NCBI GenBank assembly: GCA_022559845.1
Contig: CM040120.1
Span: 162,360,334 to 162,424,333, forward strand
Direction: 5' to 3'
Length of the DNA stretch: 64,000 bases
Source: Amorphophallus konjac
Taxonomy: Eukaryota > Streptophyta > Magnoliopsida > Alismatales > Araceae
Shown one piece after another: positions 21,320-32,823 of this stretch (positions are counted from its first letter, which is position 1; each line of letters begins with the position of its first letter). Below the pieces are notes generated by a model. That model worked only from the letters and a program-made list of their open reading frames with translations, was not told where the DNA came from and did not search any database. The position numbers and the translations under genes were made by a program.

Positions 21320-22407
21320 GAGGAGCACACATCCCCGGTCTCCGTTGGGTCCTGGACTGTTATGGTCTAGCTCGTTGAACCAAGACCTCGTCGTTGCTAT
21401 CTGTTGTGGGCTCAGGGAGAACATCTACCATCGGGAGGTAGGGTTCTTAGTTGCCTAGCAGTTCCGTGAAGCCACAGGGGCGTGTTCCCCTTCCCCAGAT
21501 GATCGAGATAATGAGAAGGAAAACCCCGGAAACCATTCGGATGACCGTGATGCGTAGAGATAGTAAATGCATAGATGAGGGAGGCCCATTACGAGGCATA
21601 TGTTCGATCAGTTAGAGAGCATCGTTCAGGGGATGAAACCCCACGCGTGGCGGAGAGAGGCACGCGCAGAAGCACGGCTCCGTCCGAAAAGAGAGGGGTA
21701 TGCGAGAATCCTGAGATTAAACAGGAGAATATTCGGAGGGGAAACCCCGGGGAAGGGACGTCTCTGTAGCCCACGATGGTTCAGGGCATGGTAGGAGATT
21801 CGGGGGAAAGCGGAATCAGGGAATGATACGGAGAAAGCCTCGCGCGCACGCATTGGCATACATAAGAAAGGGAAGATGAGGACCATTCATTCGACCCATT
21901 AAACCCAACATTCAGCATGTATATATATATATATATATATGTTACCATCCCAGAAACGGGAATGGCTCAGCATTTACATAATCAGACTTGGCACCAGCGC
22001 CATTATTCGATCGCCGTTCAACAATAACAGAAGCAGAGGACGCTCATAGCGCAATAACAGGGAAAGAGTAGTAGAGAAAATCGCGTAGAGGGGGGAGGAG
22101 AATCGACTCATATCATCGTCGCTCCTCCCCCTCTCGCTTACATTGGATGGGTAGAAGTTTCAGAAGAGAAAACTGCGGAAAGCAGGAAAGGGATCAGCGC
22201 CCGCGCCCACCTGTTCCTGAAACAGGGTGTCGTAGAAGAAGAAGATGGCCGGCGGTAGCTCCTCCGAAGGAACCCTCGCTCTCTGTACCTCAAGAGAAAA
22301 GAAACCCTCTCGAAAGCTCTCTCCCTCCTCTTCTTCTCTCTGTCTCTTCTGATTTTCTTCTTGATCTGTCTCTGGCCCCTCCCCCTTTTGTTGCTCTCGA
22401 ACAGCCG

Positions 22408-22416
22408 TATATATAG
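22408..22416 (-). promoter_or_regulatory. TATA box of element C LTR
   Basis: The minus strand reads CTATATATA, followed leftward by a purine-rich leader. This is the only strong TATA motif in the LTR in the right orientation. Confidence 0.55.
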
Positions 22417-22447
22417 GGCATGAGTTAGAACGTTGAACCGGCGTGGG

Positions 22448-22590
22448 ATTGGCGCGCCCGGGGAGCCTTCAAGGCTTATCGCGCCGGGATCGAAGCCATC
22501 ATCAGGGTGATTTGTGCGCCGGCATAAGGGCTGAAGATGGGGCCGCGCCGGTACAAGGGTCGAAGGTAGGGGCGCGCCGGGATAAGGGCA
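22448..22590. repeat. GCGCGCCGG repeats in U3 of element C LTR
   Basis: Five units related to gcgcgccggnataag occur at about 22452, 22490, 22517, 22543 and 22572, immediately upstream of the TATA box. They share the core of the 20528-20790 array. Confidence 0.65.
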
Positions 22591-23567
22591 TGCCGGGCTG
22601 GTGCTCTATACGAGCTTCGAGCCATCTGGTGAGTCTGGAGATGATTCGGGGAGCCACCGTGAACATGTGTTCTGCCGCTGCTCACTGACACCTCGACGAG
22701 ATGATTTGTCGAAGCTCCTAGATTGGCGTACGGCCCTTCTCGAGGTTCTGGATTGCTTTGGGCTACTCATACGGGTTTTCCGCTGACACGGCCTTCAGCT
22801 CTATGATCTATGCCGTTGGCTCGGCCTGGCTTGTGCCCGAAGCTCCTCGAAAGGTGAGATAACACCAGGGATAGTTTCGCCCGAGCTGGGCGATCATTCG
22901 GCCACTAATGGGCCCATCTTGGCAGGAAGCCGTACCCGTGCCGGGTGATCGGGATCTTCTGCCGACAGAGCTTTCGGTCCTCCGTCTCGGAGAGCCGGGG
23001 GTACTCCTTCATCCTCGGGAGAATCTCTTCATATGGTGGGGAACCACCGGATAGACCGTCGTCCTTGATCGGACAACGGGTGTAGTGTATGCGGCATGAC
23101 AAAGTCGATGCCGGTTCATTGGGCAGGCTTGGTCGCACTGTCGGTTGGTTGACGAGTTTGTCTCGGCTCTCCTGAGGTGAAGTCCCCGTGTCCACATGGA
23201 GTGACTCGAGGCTCTGGCAGCTTGAGAAGTCTTCAATATGTTGATCTTTATCGGCTTCCGTACTTCGGTGGGCCGGGTCATTCGTCCCTATGGCTTGGTC
23301 ACCGACGATCATATTTTGAGTGCCAACAGTTGCCGCCCCACTTGAGGGGGACTGACGACATAATGTCGTTGCTCCTCCTTTCTTTCTAACCCCGTCATCC
23401 CTCTCACCTCTTCGAGGGGGTGCTCAGTATTTCTCCCTGTTCTGCTCTTCAACCAATTTCTTTTCTCTTCTTTCACTCTTTGGAGGATGCCTTTATCCTT
23501 GCTCGCACCACTTGGCGGTGCTTGCTTTCTGTTCGGCCTCTGGCCTCCATCCAAAGAGTTGGCAGAG

Positions 23568-25959
23568 TGTTAGGGTGCTAGGCCTGGATTCAGAGGGGGG
23601 GGGTGGTGAATGAATCTCCCCTATAAAATTTCTCCTAATTAAAACTATAGCTGATCAATGTGCAAAATTAACGCACTCAGATGGCTCAACAAGATCACAG
23701 TTCTAAGAAGGCTCACACTCTAACACTTAATATGGACAGACAGATGAAACACTTAGACACTCAGTGAATGAGCAAATCTAATCATACATCTATCGCGGAC
23801 CAACATGTAATCGCTCCAAGGTGAGTTACTCAAGACTACTATTGAATGAACAAAATGCAATCAAATTCCTTGCTAGATTGAAGATTCAGTTAGAGCCTAT
23901 GCATACATCTAGCGAATCGAATGAGGCAATCAAACCACGCTACACAAAAGGTTTTTAGGTGGTTCAGTCCTTCAGACCTACATCCACCCCACACTCAACC
24001 TGAGTGTGGATTCCTGCTGATACACAGCTTAAACCGCTGGGTCTCACAGCTTGCCAACAACCACCGAGTAAAACAGCTTGCTGTCCGAGGTATCCACCTC
24101 GCCCGCTGAGCCTCACAACTTGCTGTCCAGAGAAACAAATTCTCTGCAACTGCTGACACACAGCTTGAGACAAAGGTTTAAGAGAAAAACAAGGAAACGA
24201 AATCAACAGCACTAGAACACTGGAAATGAAATCAGATAAAATGTAGCTCTTGCAGGAGCAGACTGGCTTGGATTTGATCCAAAGGCCAGTAGAACAGATC
24301 TTCAGGAACACTACTTTCTTTTCTCGAGCTCTCTCTCTTTCTTCCTCTTCCTCTTTCTCACGATCTCACTGTCTCTGCACCTCTCCGTCTATCACTCTTT
24401 CCTTTCTCTCTTCTTCTTCTGCTTCTCATACTCTGATTTTTCTCTCTTTCTTTTTCCCTTCAGCTCTGCTCTTCGTCTCTCCTCAGATTCTTCTTCTCTC
24501 TTCTGTCCCTCTTATTTTTTTCACCTTTGATCGAAGGACCGACCTTCTTATATGGCTGTTGGTAGGGTTCCCACGAGCTCTCGCGTTCAGAGAGGATTGG
24601 GGACATTGATCCACGTGGCAGAATGTCAGAGATATTCTTCCTAGGACAACGTGCCAATCATTATTTCTGTTATCCTTACGAGCTCACGTGCCATATGATG
24701 ATTTTTGCCCTCGTGCAGATCATGTGCTCGAATGTATGGCCAAGTTTGTAGAAGTTTCTGTAGCCTTAGACTTGCACAGACTTATGCTCGCGGCGCTCGC
24801 AAAACTGCACCGACTTGTGCTTGCAATGAAAACTTGCACTGACCCTGTATTCAACCAACACTGGCCTTAGTATGCACATAGTACAACTTAGCACAGACCT
24901 TATAAATGCTTGTAACAGAGTATGCACGGACTTTGTTCTACGCAAGGAAGAATGTGCATGAACTTAAATGATGCATAGACCTAGATGTTGCACGGACTTC
25001 AATTTCACCGCTACAGGGATATGCACGGACTTGGATAGGCTTACTAGCATGAGGTGCATTGACCTCATGTTCCTTAGCACAAGCGTTGTGTATGCATGAT
25101 GTAAGCTATGCACAGACCCTATATGTGCGGTACAATGGCTTGCACCGACCTTATATTCCTTAAGCAAAGCAATGCACTGACCTTATGTTCGTTTGGCCAA
25201 AACATGCACTGAGTGTATTTGCTGTAGATGAAAGCTGGCACCGACCTTACTTAAGTCAGAGCAAGATATGCACAAACGTTGATTAAACATATAACGCGTC
25301 TAGCACCAACATCATATGCATACAACTGAAAGATGCACTGACGTTGTGTGTGCTGGGAGAAGAATGCACTGACTAGGTGTGTGCAGAACGTAACATGCAC
25401 CGACCTTATGTGCATGTGCAAAGAATGCATCGACTTGGGATATGCATGCTACGATGAAAGTGCATCGAACTCTACAAGCTAGGTGCAAAGATTGCACTGA
25501 CCGGGATTGTGCAAAAGGTGAAAACTGCACCGACCTTAGCAATACAAATAAACACGGTCTGCACCGACCTTTGACCCTAGTAGGCATGAGAGCTGAAATG
25601 TGTACCGACTTGACCATGCCTTAAACCAATCGTGCACAGACTTTAGCATTAACATGCACGGAGCTACGTGACCTTTGTGAAGGTATGAATAGTAATAGCA
25701 TCAATCTCTTCCATATGAAAGACAAAGCATGCATTGACCTTGTATCATACAAGACGAATGTGCGCCGAGATTACTAAGAAGCAACAAGACATGTGCAGCA
25801 AGTTGAACATTGTTTGACAGATATGTGTGTGCACTATTCTCTTCATCCTTCAGCAGACCATGAAATCATGCCACAACCACATATGATATTAATGCACGGA
25901 TGAAGCATAGTGATTGACATCATCATAGTGTTTGACATCATCAAAATCACAGAGGTACA
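23568..25959 (-). repeat. 3' LTR of element D
   Basis: The ends are tgttagggtgc (23568) and ggtaca (25959). It aligns closely with the partial LTR at 41608. The right boundary is set by the adjacent polypurine tract on the minus strand (AAAAAGTGGGAGATTA). A TATA-like CATATAAG lies at 24547-24555 (minus) and a polypyrimidine block at 24300-24520. Confidence 0.85.
24770..25775 (-). repeat. Array of TGCACNGACCTT motifs in U3 of element D
   Basis: About 30 copies of a motif near tgcaccgacctta occur at irregular 20-40 base spacing (for example 24806, 24836, 24925, 25022, 25109, 25141, 25173, 25334, 25396, 25493, 25526, 25560, 25632, 25730). Spacers are unrelated. The partial right LTR carries the same array from about 42820. 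Confidence 0.8.
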
Positions 25960-28867
25960 ATAATCTCCCACTTTTTGATGATGGCAACACTATGAGTCAA
26001 AGACAACATGCCTGACTCCAAACTATTCTCCCCCTTTGACTTCATCAAAAAGGAAATAATAGTTTGGGAGAATCAGTAGATTGAGATCCAAGACATGCAG
26101 GACTCCAAACCATTCTCCCCCTTTGTCCCTTTTCAAATGAAGTGAAGCTGATATACAGAGGAACTCGAGGAATCCTACTCCCCTTGAAAATGTGATATAA
26201 GTGGGAGTGGGGATAGGAAGATGACAAAATGACTTGACTAATCTCCCCCTAAGTACCAGAAAGATGGTGATGAAATAGTCTCCCCCATTTTACAGAATAG
26301 AGGAGTTGGAGTGAAAAAATTGTCATCAGTCAGAATTAAATCTGATACCAAATGATGTGGAAGGAGATATCAACAAAAACACAGGATCGGTCACAGAGAA
26401 TTTCAACAATAATTAGAAATTGAGCATGGAATGATCAAGAATAGTGAGAGTTAAGCACATTATGTAAGATTGTGAAAGAGTATACCAATTTCATAAATCC
26501 AAATATAGGAATTTTTTTTTAGAGTCTCCCATTATACAAGTTTATGAATGAACTTTATTAAACGGCATGGTTTAAAGATGATGTATACATGGTTTGACAA
26601 TAAAATTCTGTACTCATATCTGAAATCAAGCTTTAATACAAATGAACCAAAAACTCATATTAACATCTTGATTAACCTCCCTTTATCTTACTCAATCAAT
26701 TTCAACGACTTCTTTAGGAATTACATTCATAAGTATTGAGGTTAAACAATCATGAAACCATTTGATTTTATCAAGGGTTGTAACAATTTATTCTTTGTAT
26801 TCTTATTCAGATTTTTCATTTAAGCAAGTGGATTACTTTTGCAATTAATTCTTACGAGCAATCTAGTTCAGTACACACCTTGTAGCTAAAGGATATGTGT
26901 TGTTTATACGCCAATATCCTTAAGTACTTAGCGTGACTAATAGTCATGCTTTAAAATTAAACAGAGTTAACTTTTCACCTCGTGACATACCTTTTCTCAT
27001 TTCTTTGATGAGTCAGATATGTTTCTCAGTGTGTCAGCCATTGCTCTCCCTGTTTTTCAATGATTTTAAGCAGAATTAACTAAGACACCTCATGACACAG
27101 TTCTTTGGACATGTGTTTCTCAGTAACCAAAGTCATTGCTCTTGCAAGATTTATCAAATCTGACCCTTGGACTTTTTCAGAAAGTTCAGATGTTTAAAGA
27201 CAATACAGATTTCATGTATTTCAACCAAATAAAGTCATGATTTCAACATTTTCAGATTTCAGAAGATTTGATAAGACTTAACGTGAGCCAGTTGGTTAAG
27301 GTCTATTAAAGTTGATTCAGATATTTTCAAGGCATTTATAACCAACCTAAATGAATGCATTAAATTTAAACAAATTTGATCTTTCAGATATTCATAAATC
27401 TGTATAATGGAAGATTTCTCATTGAATTGATTTTTCAGATTTATGAGCAAGGTATATAGATTGAAATCTTCCTAAAATTCAGATAGTTTAGAAGACATAA
27501 AAGAAATGGCGAGAATTCCAAAAACAAGACTGGAGATTTCAAGAAATTTCGTGAAGAGAATAGCAAAAATGAATTTCAAGTCTGTCAAAATTTTTTAGAA
27601 ACACTCATAAGTATTCAGCAGTAGCCAATGAAACTTGACACTAAGTGTTCAATATGGCAAATGCAGCTAATGCAGATACCAAGGGTAACCAGACAGTTCA
27701 GGAGTTTTTGATGCTCCCTCTCAGCACATGTAGTTAAGCAGATTTATGAATGATGAGAGAGATTTGTTAAAAAGGGATATAGAGCAGATAATCAATTTAT
27801 TCAGACTTATAGTGTTTAGAGAGAGTCATCATTCAGAGTTCAGCAAATGTGAATTACATTGAGAAGCAAGCCATCAGTTATTCAGATAAGACCATTGAGT
27901 ATCGGTTGACCAGGATGGGTGATGTTGGTCGACCGAAGTTGACAGAGATGTCAAGTAACACTCCCAATGATTTCAGATCAGATGAAAAAAGGTGAAATCC
28001 ACTGATGCCATTTATTGATGCAAATTTGGACTAGATAGAGACAAGGGATATCGACTGATATCATCAATTGATAAAGGTTATAGAAAGAGCAAAGATATGG
28101 CTGGACTGAGAAAAAAAAGTATCAGTTGACCGAAAATGTAGTTTTGGTCAATTGATTTAGACAGTTGAGAAATAATTTAATTTCCAGTCAGTTAAAGTAG
28201 TTTGATTTAAATGCTCCCCCTGACTATATGCATTGAATGACTAAGTTCTGAATGCAATTTATGCGTTGAGCATGTTGCTAAGAGTTTAATGAGTTCTGCT
28301 CATGAATGACTTAGACTCCCCTATGTACGTGCAAAATGACCCATGGCACTTGGCAGAGGACTTAGTCCAAAGGACCACCTCACACATAGTAAGAACTTCT
28401 AGATAGATTGCATCTACCCTTTCGTAACTTACCATTTGATATACCATAATGGTCATGCAATTCAGTGCAATATCAACAGTCCTAAGTGCATCATATTTTC
28501 AGTGAGTTATGTGTATGTTATGTATGCATATGAGCATTTCATGCACAATACAACATACAGGCTTCAAATTCAGTCATTTCAGATTTTTAGAAGTGCAATT
28601 TTATTCTCATTCCAATATTTAGACAGATAATTCAGTATGAGCATTAAAGGACATGAATACTCATAGTCTGCAAATGGTGATAGATATGCATGAACATATC
28701 AAACAAGATATGCAGCTATCTAAAACACACAATTTCAGATGACAGAATTTAAAACAGGTTTTCAGAACTGACCTGAATAGTGCAATCCTGGGGGGTTTCA
28801 TTCTTGAGTGCGTTAGATTATTACCCCTTTTATTCATCAACTTCCAAGGCCTCCAGCAACACACACA
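25960..28867 (-). other. Non-coding internal region of element D with repeated polypurine tracts
   Basis: AT-rich sequence with no domain-bearing frame. On the minus strand purine tracts of the AAAGGGGGAGA type occur at 25961-25975, 26028-26038, 26114-26124, about 26178, 26242 and 26279, and one more near 28213. Multiple tracts before the 3' LTR are a described feature of Sireviruses. Two larger imperfect dyads lie at 27902-27936 and 28121-28156. A block at 28345-28445 resembles 16930-17032 of element C. Confidence 0.7.
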
Positions 28868-29720
28868 TCATTTTGATGCAACAGGTACCCAAGAAACCTT
28901 GGGTCCTGGTTTACCATTAACACCCCCAAATGGTGTTCTTGACTTTTTGTGAGCTACAGAATTATCAAAAACCATCAACTTATGGTTGGACAAGGAATGT
29001 CCAAATTGACCATAGTGATGACAGGTAGCAAGTTTCAAGTTCTTTTTATGCACATTATTGTGAGCATTAGATCTATGTGCATGAACATTGAAATTTCTAT
29101 TATGAACATGAACATCTTGTTCTCTAAAATCTGCCAGCCAGCATTGAGATGCTTTGTGGCCAAGTTTTCCACAGTTAAAACAATCACTTGACTTTCTCAT
29201 GAAAACATTTTTCTTCTTATCAACAATATTCTGGTGAATAGGGAGTTTGATAAATTTATACATGGGTTTGCTCTCCTGTGCATACCAGCATTGAGCATAG
29301 GTATGTCCTACTTTCCCACAACAATAACAACTAATTTTCTTCCTATGAGCAGCATGATTTCTAACAGAAATTTTCTGTGCAGTAGCAGCATCTAGGTCAT
29401 CTAATTCAAACAACTTACACTCATGCATCATATGACCTATCTTATTGCAATAAAAACACTGCACATTCTTTTTCTTTTCAAACTGAATTTTATGAGAAGA
29501 TTTTTCACAGTAATTTTTTTTTCTTTTGTTCAGTCCCGTGCTTATGAATGTTTTGAGATTTCTTAGGTGAAACAGATTTTGAGGTACTAGCACATTCTGA
29601 ACTTTTCATAAAAATAATTTGTTCTTTTCCTTTCATACTTCTCTCATTATTTGGATTAAAACCTACACCTTCTTTCTGAATGTTCACTTTATTTCCCAGT
29701 AGTTTATCCAGATTCTCTTT
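28868..29720 (-). pseudogene. gag: Element D Gag, C-terminal part with zinc knuckles
   Basis: The piece continues the N-terminal Gag at 40380-41477 across the element E insertion; it begins with a KENLDKLLGNKVN segment equivalent to NLDMLLG in element B. It contains three good CCHC knuckles (CFYCNKIGHMMHEC, CYCCGKVGHTYAQC, CFNCGKLGHKASQC) and a fourth degenerate one (CHHYGQFGHSLSNH, with two Cys lost). The two overlapping open frames (28868-29593 and 29505-29726) differ in frame, so a small indel lies in the A-rich stretch near 29510. It ends PKVSWVPVASK before a stop. Confidence 0.8.
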
Positions 29721-32700
29721 TGTCACGCCCCGAGCGCGGAAGATACCCGGAGATGCGCGACATGTCTATATCAATCATATCAATCAGAGTGGTCGTGTAT
29801 TCGACGCAAAGACAGAGATGCGCAAAATAGTAAGATAACCCAATCCTTTATTTCATAATGGATAGACTATTACAAATCCAATACTCTGTTTAATAAAAAG
29901 GAAAAGAATACATATTTGACTCAAGAAACTATAGGAAAGACTAGACGACACTTGAGCAGCTCTATCACTTTCACTCTTGAACATTCCCATCCGATTGACT
30001 TCCATCGTCGTCGGACTTACCTGAAAAGTACAAAGGGACAAACGGAATGAGCGAACGCTCAGTAGGAAATTATATCTCAAGTACTAGCAAGGGGTTTAAG
30101 TAATTACATCTTTCATGAATGCAATAAAGCTATGCATGCTCGTATAAAACGACAAGATAGAGAGAATGTAATATCAAGAAATAAGATGAACTTAATCATG
30201 AACTTCCAACAAGATGACAAGTGTATTCAAGGTATTCAAGCAAGCACGTTTAACAAGTCATGTCAAGAACTTTGGCTATCATGTATCAAGCAAGTAAATT
30301 ACCCTTTTTCGGGCCACGCATTTCATGTAAAGTCAAGTACGATTCAAGTACAAGATGTGTGTGGAATGTCCAATCAAGCAAGTCAAGTACTCGGTATAAT
30401 GCCAGATACCTTATCATTTTAACTCCCATGGGCACAAGTACTTTCGGGTGCTCCTCCCAGGACCAGATCGGGCCCTATATGCACAGGCATTTATCATGTA
30501 TTTTTGACATCCACTCTTGTTTATATAGCCAATATAGAGTTTCAATATTCAAGCTTGTAGACATGTATGACAACTTTGACAGAATAGAGTCCAAAAATAT
30601 GACAAAGGACATAGATTGGCGATAATAACGGTAAAATCACGATATCAATAAAACTAGGTAGAATATGGTTCCCTTAACTTAGGTCCCATGACAAATCAAT
30701 ATGGACATTCTTTATATAGAATTGAGGTCCACATAAACATTAGATCAAGCAAGATACCCTCATTCTTATCATAGAATTGAGGTTTACAAGAACGACATGA
30801 TATGGCATGATATCATCATCCCATTAAGAATTTCTTATGATATACTCTTTGTATAATCATAAGGGCCGGTATACCATGTTTCTTTAGATTGACATGGCAA
30901 GGATCGTGTAATGGGTTTTTAGGGTACAACCAGCTCAGTCGGCCTTGAGGGAATCCAAGGCTACGAGGAGTCTTACGGAGGTCTCTATGACTAACTCGCT
31001 AGTCCAAAGGAACGGAATGTCCAATGGAGAGCTTGTATGTCAATGAGAGTTGAGTGTGATCGATGAAACAACGTGAAACGTGGGACTATACTCACGGAGT
31101 GGAGAATAGTGCCGATATATATATTATATAACATATGAAATCATCGGTTAACAAAAACAGGGAAAAATCAGTTTACAGTAAAATAACGACTTAGGTCAAG
31201 TCGTTTCTCAAGTAATTAACGCCTAACAGAAGGGCGTTTACATATTTCTATTTTACAGAATTTTCAATAATTTTATTAATTCATGAAAAACACGCCCTAG
31301 TCAGGGGCGTTTTTCAGGTAAGTAACGCCTAACATAAGGGCGTTTACATATGTTCCGTTTTGCAGAATTTCATTATTTCAATAATTTATATAAAACGCGC
31401 CCTGGACAGGGGCGTTTCTTCAGAGTTGACGACTATATAAGCAGGCGTCTCATTATTTAAATATTTGACAGAATATAAATAATTTTCAGGATTTATTTAA
31501 AACACGCCCTGGAAAGGGGCGTTACTGTTTAATTTTATTTTACAGGATATACATAGTTCAGGAATTTACAGAAAACGCGCCCTAGAAAGGGGCGTTTCTT
31601 TTCAATTTACGCCCTGTGATGGGGCGTTAACAGGTGTAAAACGACGTTGTCAAGGTCGTGAATTCAAGGAATTTACAATATTTCAACAAATAAATTTCCA
31701 AGACAGGAGACATGATCATGACAAGAAAATTAGCAGGAATTTACAGGTAGAGTCATGCAAGATATTAGAATCGATATTTCATATTTATTGAATTTTAAAC
31801 AGGATCAATTATTGATTACATGCGATTGTTCATGAAATTAACGCCTGTATACAAGGCGTATACTTTTAATTAACGACCACTGTGATGGTCGTTTCTTTTA
31901 AAGTAGCGCCCTATTCAAGGGCGTTTCTTGAAAAATTTACAGAAAACGTATTAAAACTACATGCAAACTGTATAAATATATCATGCATGGTGCTTCTTAT
32001 ATTTATTTTTAGTTTGGGCTACGAGACTTGAGAAAATCCTACCTTATGATCTGGATGAAGGAGATGAAAGGGCTTTGAAGCTTCAACTGCAACTTAATAG
32101 AAGAAGAACAATCGTTCTTCCGTCAACCTGGAGAGGAAACGAAGAATATTAATTCTTCTCATGCTACGTTCATAAGAAAGGAACAGAAGAAGAAAATAGA
32201 AGAACATATGTTCTTCACGTACCTGTGCAGTTCGATCGTCCAAATAGGTTTAGGGTTGTTCGATCAAGACTATTTATAGGATTTTGGAGTCCTAACAAAA
32301 GTAGTGTTTGATTGAGGGTAACATATCCCTAATAGAGTCCTTACTCTAATAGACACTTACTAGATTAGGTTAATCTTTCCCTGGATAAGCTCTGGGTTCG
32401 AACGGGTCACGAACTGAATTAACGCCTTTCGTCAGGGCGTTTATTCTTAAATTAACGACATTGTTTAGGTCGTTTCTTAAGAAACGTCTTGTATAAGGGC
32501 GTTCCTTGTTTTTGAAACACGCCTAAGACATGGGCGTTTATTTTACTTGCCTATTTGGTCGCGTGAGAGTTGACGACCACATGCGTGGGCGTCCTTTCTT
32601 TAGTCACGCCGTATGTAGAGGCGTTTATTTTTAAATTAACGCCTTACTCAGAGGCGTTATTTTTAATTTGCTTTATTTTGTCTGTATTACTTCTGTACTA

Positions 32701-32747
32701 TGTATGTTTTTACTTTTATTTCAATATTCATTATCAGGGTTGCTACA
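29721..32747 (-). repeat. 3' LTR of element E
   Basis: The + strand runs from tgtcacgcccc to gggttgctaca, the inverse of the solo LTR at 17238-20389. The TATA box is on the minus strand at 32270-32280. Short open frames (29853-30080, 30132-30422) recur identically in the other LTR but have no domain. Confidence 0.95.
31186..32657 (-). repeat. ACG-N13-CGT dyad array in 3' LTR of element E
   Basis: About 20 dyads run from acgacttaggtcaagtcgt at 31186-31204 to acgccttactcagaggcgt at 32639-32657. Most are exactly 19 bases. Inner arms alternate between GCCC/GGGC, GACC/GGTC, GACTT/AAGTC and GCCT/AGGC while staying complementary. Confidence 0.85.
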
Positions 32748-32760
32748 CCCTCCCCCACTT
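32748..32760 (-). other. Polypurine tract of element E
   Basis: The minus strand reads AAGTGGGGGAGGG directly against the LTR end at 32747. This is the expected priming site for plus-strand DNA synthesis. Confidence 0.8.
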
Positions 32761-32823
32761 AAAAAGAATTTGGTCCCCAAATTCAATATATATAATTATA
32801 CACGTGGAGAGTGTATATACCTC

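Larger units (their letters stand above)
7039..23567 (-). mobile_element. Element C: Tat-lineage Ty3/gypsy retrotransposon (3' LTR not in window)
   Basis: The minus-strand order is 5' LTR (from 16560 rightward, interrupted), PBS 16538-16555, leader ORF, gag, protease, reverse transcriptase, RNase H, a second archaeal-type RNase H, and integrase ending at 7109. The second RNase H between RNase H and integrase is diagnostic of the Tat clade. Only about 70 bases downstream of the integrase remain before element B, so the 3' LTR should lie left of this window. Insertions inside the region are a solo LTR (17238-20389) and, at 23568, element D. Confidence 0.85.
16560..23567 (-). repeat. 5' LTR of element C, split by a solo LTR, right end not seen
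   Basis: On the + strand it begins tgttcgcgaacc next to the PBS. It runs to 17237, resumes after the solo LTR at 20395 and continues to the element D insertion at 23568. A minus-strand TATA box at 22408-22416 places U3 to its right and R-U5 to its left, consistent with the orientation of the coding region. The visible parts add up to more than 3.8 kb. I see no gene in it; open frames such as 22147-22416 have no domain. Confidence 0.65.

Noticed and set aside
30132..30422. 96-residue frame found identically in both LTRs of element E
   Set aside because: Duplicated because LTRs are duplicated; it lies in R-U5, is not preserved cleanly in the solo LTR, and has no domain.
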